From Liolophura sinensis (lineage: Eukaryota; Mollusca; Polyplacophora; Chitonida; Chitonidae), in the NCBI RefSeq assembly GCF_032854445.1, contig NC_088302.1:13635338-13699337 (forward strand): DNA of 64,000 nt, given 5' to 3'. Position numbers and translations under genes: made by a program. Numbering within the stretch: the first letter of the stretch is position 1; every line of letters starts with the position of its first letter. The notes below the pieces were generated by a model, which was not told the DNA's origin, made no database searches, and was given only the letters and a program-made list of their open reading frames with translations. Of the stretch, positions 43,101 through 56,707 are shown piece after piece.

Positions 43101-46100
43101 TAGAAATTTTGACAATGGCTCCAGATGAAGCTGATGATTAAAATGTTAATTGGTGATCATGTTTGTACCTAAATGTACTCAGCTTGAAGAAAAATAAATA
43201 AAGAAATATGGACTGGTGAATAATATGTGTCACTGAAAAAAAAGTTGACACTGATGAATAATACAGCACTGTTGTGTTTAAGGTAACAAGTGTTAATATG
43301 TTGTTTCATTCATTTGAGTAGATGAATCTGATATACATCAGTGAGTTGGAACTCAAGCTGGCCTAGTGCTCATTAGGCTGTTACTAAGTACATGTTGTGT
43401 ATTAAATAAAATGTTTACCCATGGCAGTTTGAGAGAAAATGATTTATAGACTTTTGATGTTATATTATGACTGTCTCTTTTATACTCAAAACAAGGCCTG
43501 ATTTGTAACTTTTCATTTGAACCATTGTCAATGTCTTTTTATGGCGGGGGTATTTTTGTCAAAAGTGAAACATGTTGATATTATATATGACATGGTTTTA
43601 CAGCACAGGATCATAAATCCTCCAAGTGATAAAAATGGTTGAACAATGTACATGGAAATTATGTAAACATCCATTCAGTCACCCATTGTAAAATAAGTGT
43701 GTTTGCTCTGTACACATAAAGTGTACTTGTAGAAACCATTTGAGAACCTTGCAGTAGTTGTGTAGAAAATGTATTGAGAGTTAAGTCTCACTTAAACTGG
43801 GTCACCTCAAAGCCTTGTCTTGGCTTTACAAAGTGAAAGGAAAGAAAGAAAAAGGCAAATGCTATTGGAAACTACTGTTAGAATTTAATTATTAATTATT
43901 ATTAGAATTTTATTATTATTATTATTTCATTTAACTTGTTTAAAAAAATCACATCCAGTCAAATGTTTGAATTCTGCTTCCGGTTCTATAATTAAAACTC
44001 TGCACGAAACATTTGAATGTATAACAAGTAAACTTAGTGGAACTTAAATGAAAGTCATTACTTTGTTCGAATAATGTTAATACATGTACCAGACTGAAAT
44101 CTACTCGTATTTTTGAACAACTGGATTGGTATCTTAATTAAACTCTTCAAATGCTTTTATATGTACAGTAGGTCATCATATTCACAATCAATTCCATCTG
44201 TTTTGGGGAATATTAACCTCCAACTCTAGTCCCTATTTCCCTGCATTTATGTAAAAATATAAAAAAAGAATTTGTACTGTTGTGTACTTCAAGTAAACTA
44301 CATGTAGTAGGCTAATAATAAGATTTTTTTTAAATCTACCGCGGTACTTGTTCAAATTTTACAATTATTTTATTTGCCTTTATAATTCGGCTGGACAAAT
44401 GCATGTCTAGGGGAAAATAACGATCATTAAATATTACTTTGGTGCTGAAACTCAGTAGAATATTATTTTGCTTTCCCGACAAACCATATAACATCTTTCT
44501 TCGATGATTGATAGAGCTCTCAGAATCAGACAAAATGATTAACTTTATACAGAATATTGATTGTTATATTTTGCGCCTTTCTTTGACCAGCCGCCATCGT
44601 TGTCCACATCGTCCGTATGCAGGGCCCACAAGAGGTGACGAACCATGTGCTCTGTCCGAGTACACCACCAAATACCCAGCTCACCCGGTACAGCTGCGGG
44701 AGAGCTTCAAACCACAACAGGTGCCCATGACCGGAGAGGGGCCCATAGCTGATAAAACTACACACAGGTATGTGCAAATGCCATATTTGAGACGACCCTC
44801 AAATACTGCTTTAGAAAAAGTTGGTAATTAAATTCTTTGTCTGTACCTGAACTGCTTTTTAAATGTGTTTAATGTATCTTGGACGAAATTGTACAGTGCT
44901 GAAGAATGTTTCAGCGTTTGTGTGAGGTTGTTGACTGGAAACATGGGATAGCCAGTGGGAAACCACAGCCCCTGGTCATGTATATTAGACTTCCAAGAGT
45001 AAAACAGGCTGCTGTTTTGGTCAAGGTTAGGTGGTCGATGTAGCCAGATTGCAGTAGGCCACTTGGTCAGCAAGTGTAGCTTTGACCAAGTTTCATGAAA
45101 GCATTCCCAGCACTTTGTACCGCCTCCCAGTGATGTATGCGGTACTCTAATTTCGTGATCAATACATAAAATGTGGGAAAACAGCGCGGACAAGTACGCA
45201 CTGACCCATCGACAAACGTGGTTCAGTCCCTCTCTGGGGACTCGCATTGTTAGTTGATCGTGCGTGATGGTCCGAATGTGGCGCTTCCATAATGAGCTCT
45301 GAGTATCAATATATTTACCCATGCAAATGGCAGAGCCTTGTAAACCCATCCAGGTTATAGCCATTGATCAGTTGTTGGTTTTGTTTTGGTAAACAGAAAC
45401 AAATTCTTATTGATTATTTCATATTTAGAAAGCATCGTGATCCACACAATAACCAACAAAACAACATAAAGACATGTATACATGTACATATGTCAACGGG
45501 GTGTAATTATGTTGCATGCTCATGTGTATATACCGATGTAAGAGGTCCTTTTTGAAGATATGTAACGCGATAAGCATACCAGTGCTCATGTTACGATCAG
45601 TGGATGAAAATTTGAAAGACAGCTCTACCTCGTTGTATATGATACTTTTTGCGCCTACCTGTTTCAACTCGCTATAGGGCATTTTAAACAAACGCTACTT
45701 TGTTTGCCTGCACTGTTATTTAACCCTTCGAACAGCAAAAGAAACGATCAAGACCGGCTAGAGTTGTTAATAGGTGGAATTATAGATTGGTTCCATTTTG
45801 TTAAGTATTGATGCCAAGACATTTTACCTGGCACAGACACCTGGAACAGTCTCGCGAGTATGTGGCCTACATTGGCTGTTCAAGGATTCTTGGCAAAGTC
45901 ACAAATTATGCTGTAAAACTGGATGTCTTTTATTACTATTTACTGCCTGGTATAGTTTTACTGGGCGATCTATTGCCTGTCATAAGTGATCAAGTATTTG
46001 TGGACCCTGGAGATTATAGTAGACAAGCGGGTTTATTATCTTGGTAACGCTGGTACAAGGAAAGCGGCGTGCCTTGTGGTACTGGTAAAGGTCCGGCGAC

Positions 46101-49100
46101 CGCAGCAACGTCTTAATATCGTATACACTTGTCTTCCTCTGAAGCTGTCAGGTTTAAATTCTGGATCTTTAAAATGGTGAAATTTCCACCGATTGGTGCC
46201 CCACCCGCCTCTGTGGAGTCTCCTCGTCAGAGGGGCAACTACGTCCGCCCTGTATCCCAGGTGGGTGGTATCATAAAACCTGACTCCTCTGAATATCGCC
46301 CTTCTCAATACAGGGTGGACTACGTTCCGTACAAGGTTGAGAAACCATGGAAAAAGGGATCGGAGGAATACAAGAAACCCGAGGGGGACATGGAGACCCT
46401 GACGTCTTATAAACAAACCTACACAGGTGAGTTGTGACAGGGTGTATACCTGCAAGAATATCTAAATAACTGATTAACGGGACGAAATAGCGCCCAAATC
46501 AGTCAAGAACCAATAGGAAATGCTGCTGCCTTCCTGTCATTCACTGATACTATAGCCCCACTAATTTGCCAACGTTCCGTCTTGAACATACACATTGCCA
46601 GATGATCAACCACATTCGTTATAAAACTGTTTTAAAACTATATATTTTTGAGATGCACACCGCCAAATCTGGAATTAAAACTAAAGTCTTCCTCGCGGTG
46701 CCTTATTGATTTGGGTTTTATGCCAGTTTAGGCTTCTTAAGTTCATAAAACTATCCAATTTGAGAACCAGATTAAAGGCTTCTTCTTTTTGATGTTCCGG
46801 GATATCGAATTTCAATATGAAATGCAGCTGTTGTAGGTATTAAGTATGATCCAATGTAAAAGTAACACTGTCACTATATAAATGTTCATGTCTTCTCACT
46901 GAAATCAACCGCCTGAACACACAAAGACAACATGTGGACACACAAAACTTCTATCTTATAATAGTTTGTATGTTAAGATTACTATTGTATAAAAGTGTGT
47001 ATCTTTAGATGTGTATCAAAACCATAACATTTTGTCCATTTTGCATGTATGGGGAAAAATCGTCACCAATTTCGCAGTGTTGTAAAGACACTCACAGCTT
47101 GGCAATCAGACTTAGTTTTCTCCCACATTAATGAGATAAATTTCCTTTGAGAAAGCCTAAACAAATGAAGAAAAATTTCTCAACGTTTTAAGACAATAAT
47201 ATACATGTACATCACATTTTTTGGCAACTATCCATTAAAAAGTTAAGAAGCAAGCCGAATATTTCAGAGAACTCTGAAAGCTATTTGTTCCCGTTTGAAG
47301 AAGTACCTCTACAAGACCTAAAAATAATGCTAGCAGAAAGTGGCCGCGAAAAGCAATACTGACATGTCCTTATGTACTTCAGGAGAAAATAAAATTTAAT
47401 TTAAAGACAGAAGACTAAATACAGAAGCTACGACAAAATATCTAAGTATACTCTTAGAAATTCTCTCCGTCTGATACGTCCATGGAAGCTTTGTTTTACC
47501 CACCAAGTTCTCAACCAGGATTGGATGTCTGACGTCTTGATCGTAACGCCATAGGCATGTAGAAGTGACGTCACTAAGGACGTGCAAGGCTGCAATGGAT
47601 GTACGACCTTTTTTATCCATTTTCAACAAACTTCGTACATCAACTTTCGTAATTAACGTTGTCTTATCAGTTACGGCGCCATAGCGTAGACAGCGTCAAT
47701 TGCACATAAAGTTACGAGAAATTGAACTTAAGAAGCTTTGTGGACGTGGCCTTTGTTTCACAGCGCTGTCGTGTTAGTTGAAACCACTAAAACAATATAT
47801 GTTAAACTTAATGCATATTTTGCCACGGTAGTTACAATCAATGTAGCCTGCCATAACTTTGTTAGTCGGGTCATTGGATTGCCACTTTCAGATTGTCATT
47901 GGTTTACAAAGAGCTGTAAAAACACAACACATAAGTGAGGAGATCTTCCAGCAAACTGCCGATGGTTATGGATTTCCCCTGGACTCTGCCCATTTTACTC
48001 TTACCATAATGCTAGCCGTCGTCGTAGAAGTTAAATACTCGACGTAAAACACCAATCATATAAATAAAAATGCCACAGGATCGTATTGTAAAACTAAGTG
48101 GTTGCATGAAATGTTATTTTAAAATTCATCGTATCGGTTATGGAAATTTGCTACTTTCCCCTTCTGAGAAAGTCGTATTTTCAGATGCTTTTGTTTAGTG
48201 CAGTACAACAAGCCCTGTCGCTGCGCTCTTTTTAGTTAGCATTAGGAAACGGAAAAAAAATGCTTATATCCTGAAAGGTTGTTCATTGTAAATATTTCGT
48301 TTGCAGGCAAATATGGCACTCCACCCAAAGCAATCCGAAGGGACGCTACAAAATCACTTCCTGCAAAGTTTGAAGGGGAACCAACATACCGCAGTAAGTA
48401 AACTTTTAGGTGTGGATTGAAATTGTGTTCCCTAATCGAAAATAACAAGACGTTTTGGGTGTTATTTTATGAACCCACGCAAGGTTTACATGTACTACAG
48501 ATATTGGGTGTCCCATTTCTAATATATGCCATGCCTGATATTTGAGGCAGTATTTATGCGGCCGGCAAATTTTATCATTGTCTTGCTTGCCTCGTTGCTT
48601 CTTTGCACATGCTATGACTGGAAGAATGATTTCCACCAAAAGTTTTCTGTGATTCAAAATACAAAATGTGAAACAAGCGTGAAAACGGTTCAAAGATTTT
48701 CAAATGAGCCAAGAGTCATGGATCCGGTGCAAAATGTTTTTTGTGTGTTTGGAACTGTGCATTTGCTCTTTGTCTGGAATCGTTGGTGCGTAGTTTAAGT
48801 GCTTTGCACCTAGCTCAGGAACACAGGAGAACCATACCCTGTGCCATGGTATAGAAAAGACTGAGGCCGTTACCTGCTCATTGTTATAATACCAACCATG
48901 TGTGTGTGTTTGTGACATGCTGAATGACATTCCGCGAATTAGCATTTGGACATTATGGCCTAGGTAAATAAACTGTAGGCCCTGTGAATAACGTATGCTA
49001 TGGATCGGTTTATCGCCTATATATAGGGGCCTGTTTGTATGTACAACTATGGCTTTATTCGAATAAGCTAAGCGTCAGAAACATTGGCCTTTTAAACACC

Positions 49101-52100
49101 TGCACTCGCTGCTTTTCTGTATGGACAACGGATGACAGAAACATGACTTTCATGAAACAATGTGTTTCTTTACCCACCAACCACAGCTTCTGCCACAGAG
49201 CCGAAATTGAACTGATTCCATATCTTGTACCATATGATGAATTGTATATTTCTCGTTGATTTCGATTAGGAAGCACTATTTCGATGCAAATAAATAATAG
49301 TAATAATAAAAAAAAACCCAGAAAAAGTAGTTTTATGCTTTTATTCGTGGAGTTACATAAGAGTCATACAAAAGTTATCTTTACTCTTCGATACCACATA
49401 TATGCAAACTTGATAACTGCTTACTCTTTGTTTAACTTATAAAATTCTGAGGGAAATTAGGCCGAAATAGTGGTCACTGTGCTATTCATGGCCTTTGAAG
49501 CGGTTATCGATATTGATTCTTCTAAAGACTTATTATAGATCCACAACTGATGCGTTTCTCACATAGTTTCAATAAAACTATCATTACCCAGTTTCATCGA
49601 ATGCTGGTGTTGTTAAGAGTGCTCATACAATCCTTGAACAAGGACTCCTCTTCTACATATTGGTACTCTAAATCACACGTCCTACTCTTTTTAAATCATT
49701 ATTCTTTTGTCGTTGATGACTGCCCGTTGGCCACTGACGATTTGATTAGCTGTATATAATGACTCAGAAGTTTCACAGTGCTTGTTTATGTCGACTGTTT
49801 CTTTTGACTTTATCTGTACATGGATATTGATTTACCAATCCCACTGTCCTGACCATCGGTGTTAGATTTCAACAGTGAGCATTTAACCTGCTAAGGTGAC
49901 ACAGAAGTGGCATATAGTACTTGTTTATATGGCTCTTCAACCGTGTATTCTTTATACACTTTATCTATATATTGATTCCCCAATCCGGTGTCCTTCTAGC
50001 AATGGCTTTTCTATGGGCGTGTCCTCATGCGATGGCCTGTGGGAATTGTATAACAAGGAACTCAGTCGCTTGTGGGAGTAACTGGACCAAGAAACGACCT
50101 AGTCCAAATGAGACATTGTCACGGCATTGGAAAGTAATTAACGGATGTGTTTACAAAGGCCGTGCCAAAGGCCGTGCTATAGCTCTTTTAAACTGATCCC
50201 CATCGGCATACTTCTGTCAAAACCGTTAGCGTAATTTAAATCAAATTAATCTTTGATCATCAACCTACAGTTGATCGTGTTAGAAAAGTTCATGCAATGT
50301 AGATTTAGAACGCGTATTTGATGAATGTATTCGCAAGCACTCGTTGTGTATATATAACTTAACATTGTAAAAGGCACCAATATTTCAAGTGTTTTGTACC
50401 GTCTTGTCCAAAACTTGGGTAAACATTTAAAGTAAAACAAACATATTAACTTTGATTTTGAAACACGTCCTATTGGCACGCACAATGAGAGAAATTGAAT
50501 TTCTTCATATCTTCTGTAGAGGTTCACCTTTTACTCAAGTGTAGAAAACATGAAAAGTTAGAAATTAACCATACATTAATGCTAATTGTATTTACCAGCA
50601 TTTGTGCATCACTATATAAGTTCTGTGTAGCCTGTCAGAGCTATATATTTGCAGGGCCAATATGGCCTGCTAGGCGGCCTCACAACATACCGTGACCATG
50701 GAGCCCGTGTTTGGAATGTTTCTCTTACTGTATTGACCGAGAGCGCCTTGACAACCGCGCTGAGCGAGGAGTCGCCTTGGGCCTTGGTAGACACAAACGT
50801 AAACCACGATCGTGAACTTTAGTTGAACACACCCAGTGTATGTAGGCTCTATCGAATCTAAGACGCCATTGTCAGTCTTGTTCATACATTAAGGTCAATC
50901 GATATGTAGAGTCAATTCCTGTCAAGGGCATTGATTTTGTTTAAAACTTGGTTTATGTGGAGTATGACAAATTATGAATAAAAACATACAGAGCACGATA
51001 GCTGGAGAGTTCATGTCTGATGAAGTTGTTATAGAAATGTGTGTGTGTTTTTTCAATTAACTGTTAAAATTTAATTTACCCTAGCGTTCACCGGGCGCCG
51101 GTATATGATGTCCAGTGTATACAGTATATGTACCTTATACTTATACATAAGTTTGGGTATGTTCAAGTTCAGGGGACTGCGTAAGCCTATAACCACAAGG
51201 CGTATAGTGCTTATGTAAGCTTCATTTTTACTGCAATTTTTGACAGTCAGATAATACCGCAAACAGTCATCGTATAACATGCGTTAAGTTTTAGATTTAC
51301 CTATACATGCGTATAGATTTTATCACAAATTAAAACATTTTTTTTTCAGACATCTATATTCTGCTCGGCGATTGACCGCAACTGATCCATATGTCACTAG
51401 ACCTAACTTTTGTTCTTGTCATGTTCACATTGCTAATTGCGTAACACGGCTGTCTTATTGCCTCAGGCGACGAAAGATCTGAATTACGGTATAAATTCAA
51501 TTGTCTCACCAAAATTACGTGACATATTCTAATCTGGGACTTTTTCGGTTCCGCTCTTTGACACCAGCTTGCCCACAAACTTTTCTCCAGAACAACAGAG
51601 TCAATTTTGGCCAGATTTGATTTGTGGCTTCACCTCGAGGACCTTCAAATTTGACCACACACCCGCACTTTCACCAGGTTATCCACTTTTATGCAATCTG
51701 AGGCAGAGCTACTTGAATTTCTTCCCTGCAGAAGATCTCATAATGTAAATCATAATGTAACCAAATTTAGTATGTCTTGCTACAAATTTACATTTTCGGC
51801 ATTTGTTCTTTCCTCTGTTCCCTGCTGTTCGGATATTTGACGTGCAAGTTGTCTGAAAACTTTGCTGTCTTTTAAGATGTCTCGTGCACTGAAAAGAATT
51901 ATTGTGAGTCTTTAGTAAATCGAGCTTAGCAAATTCCTCAGTATTTAGTGCCGGTTTGTAGGCCTCTTTGGTTTCATCTCAACCGGACGTCTGTCTTTGG
52001 CTGTTTGATTGTATCTTATCCGTGATGGACAGTTACTTGTATAAACTCAAGAATGACTGACCTGTCCATGTTAATTATTATGCTGGTTGCTTTTCATTCT

Positions 52101-53452
52101 CATCTCCAGGTTAAAAAATGACGGACCAGTATTTTTTTTTTCGGCTGCTTCCGTTGGTCCATTCATTTCTTCTTCATCACAGTGCAGTGTTCTTTATTCC
52201 CATTCTCTTGCTAGGAATCTATGCGTCGAAGCAGATATTCATATACCAGCCGTCAACCAGTAAGGACTAGGTCTATAATCACAAGGCCAGTTCCCGAAAC
52301 GACGTTTTACACAAACCACCAAAGAACTAAGAAATTATATAAAGCACGAAAACAGGACGGAGTAGGACTCTTTTCAGGTTTTATTCTATTGTGGTCACAC
52401 TGTCTGCACTAATTACCATACATTTTCTCATGAGTTTTCTTCTGATTTCAGTTGATTACAGAAAATGGCCGATGACGGGTCGTCCTGATAAGTTCGGACA
52501 GGAGCCTGATTGGCAACCGCCCACCCAGAGGTTTGAAGGTGTCAGCACATTTACCGATGATTACAGACGCTACAACGAAAAGCCTCGACAGAGCATGCGC
52601 CCCACCGAGGCTGCCAAGATGTCCGATGCGCCTATCGATGACCACACTAGCTATCGAGAATCATACATCCGTCATCCTCTTCAGCCCAAGTGGGCCAAAG
52701 AAAAGGAGCATTACAAACCCACAGGTGTCCCCTTTGACGGTCTGTCAACTTTCAGGAGAGACTACCGGGGACAAGTGGCACCCAGAATGGAAAGCTGTAA
52801 ACCCGATGCACAAGCGTTCCAGTCCGACAAACCTTTGGATAGCATGACAACGTTCAGGAACGACTATCGTAAATGGCCAACTGAAAGGCCACATCAGCAT
52901 CAGCCCGATCAGTACGTCAAGCCCGATGGAGACTTCGACATGAACACCACACACAAGATGCAGTTTCGTCAGTTCCCAATCCAGCGCTCCTTGGCCAAGA
53001 AGCCCGACGACGCCAAGGTGCGCGGTGGACCGTTCGATGGCACCACCAACTACAGACAAGACTACAAGAAATGGGAAATGGGCAAGATCAACCGACCTGG
53101 CGCGAAGAATGATTATGTCGCCAGTGGCGCGCCATTTGAGGGTATGTCTACACACACGGCTCATTTCGTGCCCCACGCAATCCCACCGGCTCGGTCTTGC
53201 AAGCCGGTCACCGGCGCCGTCCAGAGCGATGCGCCATTCGAGGATGGCACGATGTACCGCATAGATTACACCCCGAAGAGAAGCGAGCCATGTCCCGCCG
53301 GTCTCCTGGATACGAATACATCTCGGTACGTCTACAGGGAGACGGCCACTACCGGCCACAAGTTCTACCAACCTATCATAGAAACTGTTACCGAACTGCC
53401 ACGGCCAGCAAACGACTCCACTCAAAGAATAGCCGCTCTTTCTGTTGCATAA
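40109..53452 (+). CDS. SAXO2: SAXO2/SAXO1-like axonemal microtubule stabiliser (5 exons)
   Basis: SAXO (FAM154) proteins bind and stabilise microtubules of cilia, flagella, centrioles and basal bodies through repeated Mn modules. Exons: 40109-40146, 44591-44767, 46152-46426, 48307-48393, 52452-53452. All junctions are GT-AG and phases agree; the sum is 1578 nt (525 residues; human SAXO1 about 474, SAXO2 about 400). The N terminus MVKKCICEICTCGRHRCPHR is the family's Cys-rich signature (human begins MKTKCICELCSCGRHHCPH as I recall), followed by LSEYTTKYPAHPVQLRESFK. Repeats of the pattern F-x-G-x-(S/T)T-(F/Y)-x-x-(D/H)(Y/F) occupy residues about 90-500, for example FDGLSTFRRDYRGQVAP, DSMTTFRNDYRKWP, FDGTTNYRQDYKKWE, FEGMSTHTAHFVPH and FEDGTMYRIDYTPK. 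The repeat YRIDYRKWP is created by the exon 4/5 junction. The start follows a 5' UTR beside the shared promoter. The exon 3 acceptor (46151) is the least certain. Confidence 0.94.
40147..44590 (+). other. SAXO2 intron 1
   Basis: A 4.4-kb AT-rich intron between donor GG|GTGAGT and acceptor TTGACCAG. It holds a poly-C/poly-A run (41261-41300), an A/T-rich stretch around 43880-43930 and an inverted family D repeat fragment near 44375-44465. No exon was recognised. Confidence 0.75.
44768..46151 (+). other. SAXO2 intron 2
   Basis: It contains a 178-codon open frame on the minus strand (44828-45364), listed separately. The rest shows no repeat or gene I can name. Confidence 0.7.
44828..45364 (-). 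other. Unidentified 178-codon open frame inside SAXO2 intron 2
   Basis: The frame is rich in Trp, His and Leu (segments LSALFSHILCIDHEIRVPH, ECFHETWSKLHLLTKWPTAI, SSLFYSWKSNIHDQGLWF). No domain, signal or repeat recognised. It is longer than most chance frames here, but one frame this long is borderline for 64 kb of such sequence. It could be a transposon remnant or chance. Confidence 0.25.
46427..48306 (+). other. SAXO2 intron 3
   Basis: AT-rich intron. A SINE copy occupies its 3' end. 46430-47930 holds nothing else I can identify. Confidence 0.75.
47937..48069 (+). repeat. SINE family A copy
   Basis: GATCTTCCAGCAAACTGCCG, ACCATAATGCTAGCCGTCGT, GAAGTTAAATACTCGACG and AACACCAATCATATAAATAA. 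Confidence 0.8.
48394..52451 (+). other. SAXO2 intron 4
   Basis: A 4-kb intron between donor A|GTAAGT and acceptor TGATTTCAG. No SINE or tandem array was recognised and no coding exon. The pyrimidine-rich last 350 bp contains a short Arg-rich frame (52221-52412) that I regard as chance. Confidence 0.7.
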
Positions 53453-53491
53453 GCTGGGAGAAAGCTTCATTGACCAGTAGTCCGCTGAACT

Positions 53492-53497
53492 AATAAA
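53492..53497 (+). terminator. SAXO2: SAXO2 poly(A) signal AATAAA
   Basis: AATAAA lies 40 nt after the stop codon, followed by a T-rich stretch. Confidence 0.6.
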
Positions 53498-54659
53498 ATC
53501 AATCTTTTATAATATGGTTAAATCTTGTAGATAAAAATATTGTAAAGCATTTTGATGCTAAGTCATATACTCCTCCATGTATATGACTTTTTGCTCTGGA
53601 CATCATAAGTCCATCTGAATCAAGGTATTTTTGACCTACTGCTGTCGTACCTTCATCAAACTATCTGTGATAATGGGTGGGTTTCCCTTCTATAGTAGCC
53701 AGTGGAGAAATCCCAACTTTGTATACTTTAGTATTTACACTTTCAGGAAAGGTTTGTCAGGGTTTTGGGAGCAATAAACTACAAGATCTTGCTATCAGTT
53801 TCGTATTGTGATGAATTTACATCTGAATCAGCAATGTATTTCGTATCAAACAAGATAGCTGGCAATCTTGTAAGCATTGTTGATATTGTTTCATAAATTT
53901 TTTCTGAAGGCTATGCTTATTATTATTTTTTTTGGTTACCGTTAGCATAGAGTGACGCTTTTATATTAAACTTTTGTAGATAACAAACCTGTTATTTATC
54001 ATTTATACATGTATATATATTGTTATAAGCCATAGGCAGCAAGTTCTTCGTTTTAGACGTGTCCTTTTTTCTGAACATTCAAAATTTGGACATTTTGCCC
54101 AGACCTTTAGATTTAAATCAGTCCTAGTTAAATTTATTTTAGAGTCGCCTTTGTCATGTTGACAACTTCAAAATGATATATAGATACATTGGTTTCCACA
54201 GCTCATATAAATCATGAAAGATCTGTGATTTGAATGTGTTACATACAAGAAACATTTATATTAGAGACCTTGTGCTTTTTATTTTTAGTGATATTAACAC
54301 GTCTGTTTACACTTCGGTGTACAATGTCATACCAAGAGACGCCGTCCGTGGCAGTGTGTTATTAGAGGAACGGCTGAATGAAACTATTAATAACTGCCGC
54401 AAACAGAAATGTTTTCTCGAATAACAGAACCTAATTTGTATATATTTATGTAAGAAAATGTTTCGGATCATGAATGAATGATGTATAATAAACACCTAAA
54501 CTCCCCAATTCGGACTTCTTTTCTTACTTTCATTCAAGCGAGGGTATTGTTGGATTCCTTCTAGTGTTAAAGTCATTTTGGAATTCGATAAGTGATCGTA
54601 AGTAGGGAAAATCTGTTTGAAAATGAACCTAAGTTTTTTACCAACTCTGTCACCAATAT

Positions 54660-55230
54660 TTGGTGTTTTAATAGGAGTTGTAGTCCGGACACGAAATCAT
54701 TTCTCTTTATATAGTATATATAAGGAAAATGGCAATCTGTTAACCATGACAACCGCAGAAATGGACACATGTGAGTCGCGACACACCGTCATCTGTGTAT
54801 CTATGGATCCACCAAAAATTAAAACTGTACGTGAAAAACAGTTAGAGTTATAGCAAGGACACGAAATCATATTTATTTATATAATATACATGCACGACAA
54901 CGGCGGAAATGACCAAATGTGAGTCACGAAAATCAACACCTGTGTATGAATGTATCCACCAAAAATGAAAACTTTACGCGGAAAACAGTCAGAGTTGTAG
55001 CCGGACACAAAATCATATCTGTTTATATAGTATATATAAGGAAAATGGCTATCTGGTTACCATGACGACCGTGGAAATGGACAAATGTGAGTCGCGACAC
55101 ATCGTCACCTGTGTATCTAAATATTTACCAAAAAGTAAAACTATGTGGAAAACTGTTGGAGTAATAGCCCGGACAGAAATACGGACGGACAGTCGGACTA
55201 CATCGCTATAACATAATACGCTCCACCTAA
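54660..55230 (+). repeat. Three tandem copies of a roughly 165-bp element segment
   Basis: Units near 54675, 54850 and 54990 share CCGGACACGAAATCAT (or GGACACAAAATCATAT), TTTATATAGTATATATAAGG, ATGACAACCG, GTGAGTCGCGACAC and CCACCAAAAATTAAAACT. The middle unit lacks part of this. The block ends with GGACGGACAGTCGGACTACA and CATAATACGCTCC, an ending I associate with common molluscan dispersed repeats. Confidence 0.75.
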
Positions 55231-55352
55231 TGGCGGGGACATACAAAATTGTTAAGTACGACGTAAAATCCCAAGCATACGCACATACATACATACATAC
55301 ATACATACATACATACATACATACATACATACATACATACATACATACATAC
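55225..55352 (+). repeat. Repeat B tail and (CATA)n microsatellite
   Basis: ATTGTTAAGTACGACGTAAA and CCCAAGC match the 3' end of repeat family B. Where other copies have (CTCA)n, this one has about 17 CATA units (55283-55352). Confidence 0.8.
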
Positions 55353-56070
55353 GTGTAAATATTTTTTTCAGATTTCAGATTTAATCTGCTCGTTTTCTAA
55401 AGACTGAAAACTTGTGTTGCATAAGATGTGACTGATGAGATTATACTCATTTGCCCACAAGTGGGCGATAATTTCTGTATGGCTCAGAGGGTGCATGTGG
55501 TAGGTGTTAGTGTGGTGGACGTGGTCAGTGCAACAACTCAATGCCATGAACAAACTCAGAGGGACAAAATTTGGATGAAGAAAAAAAATATACTTCACTG
55601 GCCCCGGGAAGCTATCACGAAGCTATCTTAAAATTTAGTCAAAATTTCAAATCACTTTTATAATTATTATTTCTAATGTAACAAGGTCAAAATATTGCTT
55701 GACACCATCAATTCAGGGTACGTTACTGCACAACAAATTTTAGCTAAATTAACGGAAAGCAACATACCAAATTTAAAGCTTAACATTTTGAGTTAAACCT
55801 GAGATAAAACTGTACTACATATGTATAGCTCCTCTAAAGAAATTTAACTTTGCCAAAGAATTCCCTACACATTTTTTATTTTTAAAGTTTTTTGTACGGA
55901 ATCGCATACAGTTATAATGGTTGGTGGCCCCATCTACAATGTGTCGTTCCTGAATGGCATGGCGTCAGACTGATCACTTAAACCAGATGATTTATTGATC
56001 AGATTATTCATTCATTTGATTATTGTTACACGCATTGCCGAATGATATGTACTTAATATACACTCAAAAA

Positions 56071-56218
56071 AATAATCTGTTAATTTTAACAGAAAGTCTG
56101 CTGTCTGAGTGATATCAGAGTGTATTCTGTTGTTAAAGTTTATTATTACTGTGTAACATTCAACACACTATCTTATTCTAGTCTAAAAGAATCTTTCTGT
56201 TGAATTAACAGAATATTA
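56071..56218. mobile_element. MITE-like element, 148 bp, palindromic ends
   Basis: The left end has CTGTTAATTTTAACAGAAAG; the right end, read inward, has CTGTTAATTCAACAGAAAG, preceded by AATAAT and TAATATT. Each end is itself a near-palindrome (CTGTTAA..TTAACAG). No coding capacity. Confidence 0.65.
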
Positions 56219-56707
56219 TGCGTTCTAGCATAGGTGAAACCTATAGATTCACTCAGTTTCATCACTCGGCTGCACCTCTGAATCAAGGGAGAGCACTCTT
56301 AACGTACAAAACTGCTCTGGGCAGAAATACACGTCTTTTCACGCACCTGGACGGTAACAGTTTAACGTCGCGGTTTATTACTCATTTGCCTAATTCTACA
56401 CCTATACTCTACACTAAGAAGACTTAGATGAAGCTATCAATCAAACCTCTAAACCGCGTTGTGTTTCATTCTATGTACGAATGCATTGCCGATTTTATCA
56501 GGACCACTTTTATTCACGAAGAGACTGTTTTGCCCTTTTCGAACGAGTCTTCAATTTTCGTCCTTAGGACACATAACTTGAGCTCTATTTATTGTATATT
56601 TACATCCCTTATATAATCTACGCGATCATAATTATTCGTGGCGTAACTGTAAAGCAGGTGATACGGAATGGTTGATAAAAACAAGCTGCAAGTTTCACTG
56701 AGAGATA

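Noticed and set aside
46036-46455. 139-codon minus-strand frame
   Set aside because: Overlaps SAXO2 exon 3 in antisense; no independent support.
52391-52451. Upstream extension of the SAXO2 exon 5 frame starting at an ATG
   Set aside because: This part is intron ending in TGATTTCAG. The split codon from exon 4 (A|TT) restores the YRIDYRKWP repeat.
52745-53470. 241-codon frame on the minus strand
   Set aside because: It is the antisense shadow of SAXO2 exon 5; the + strand shows clear SAXO repeats and matching splice phases.
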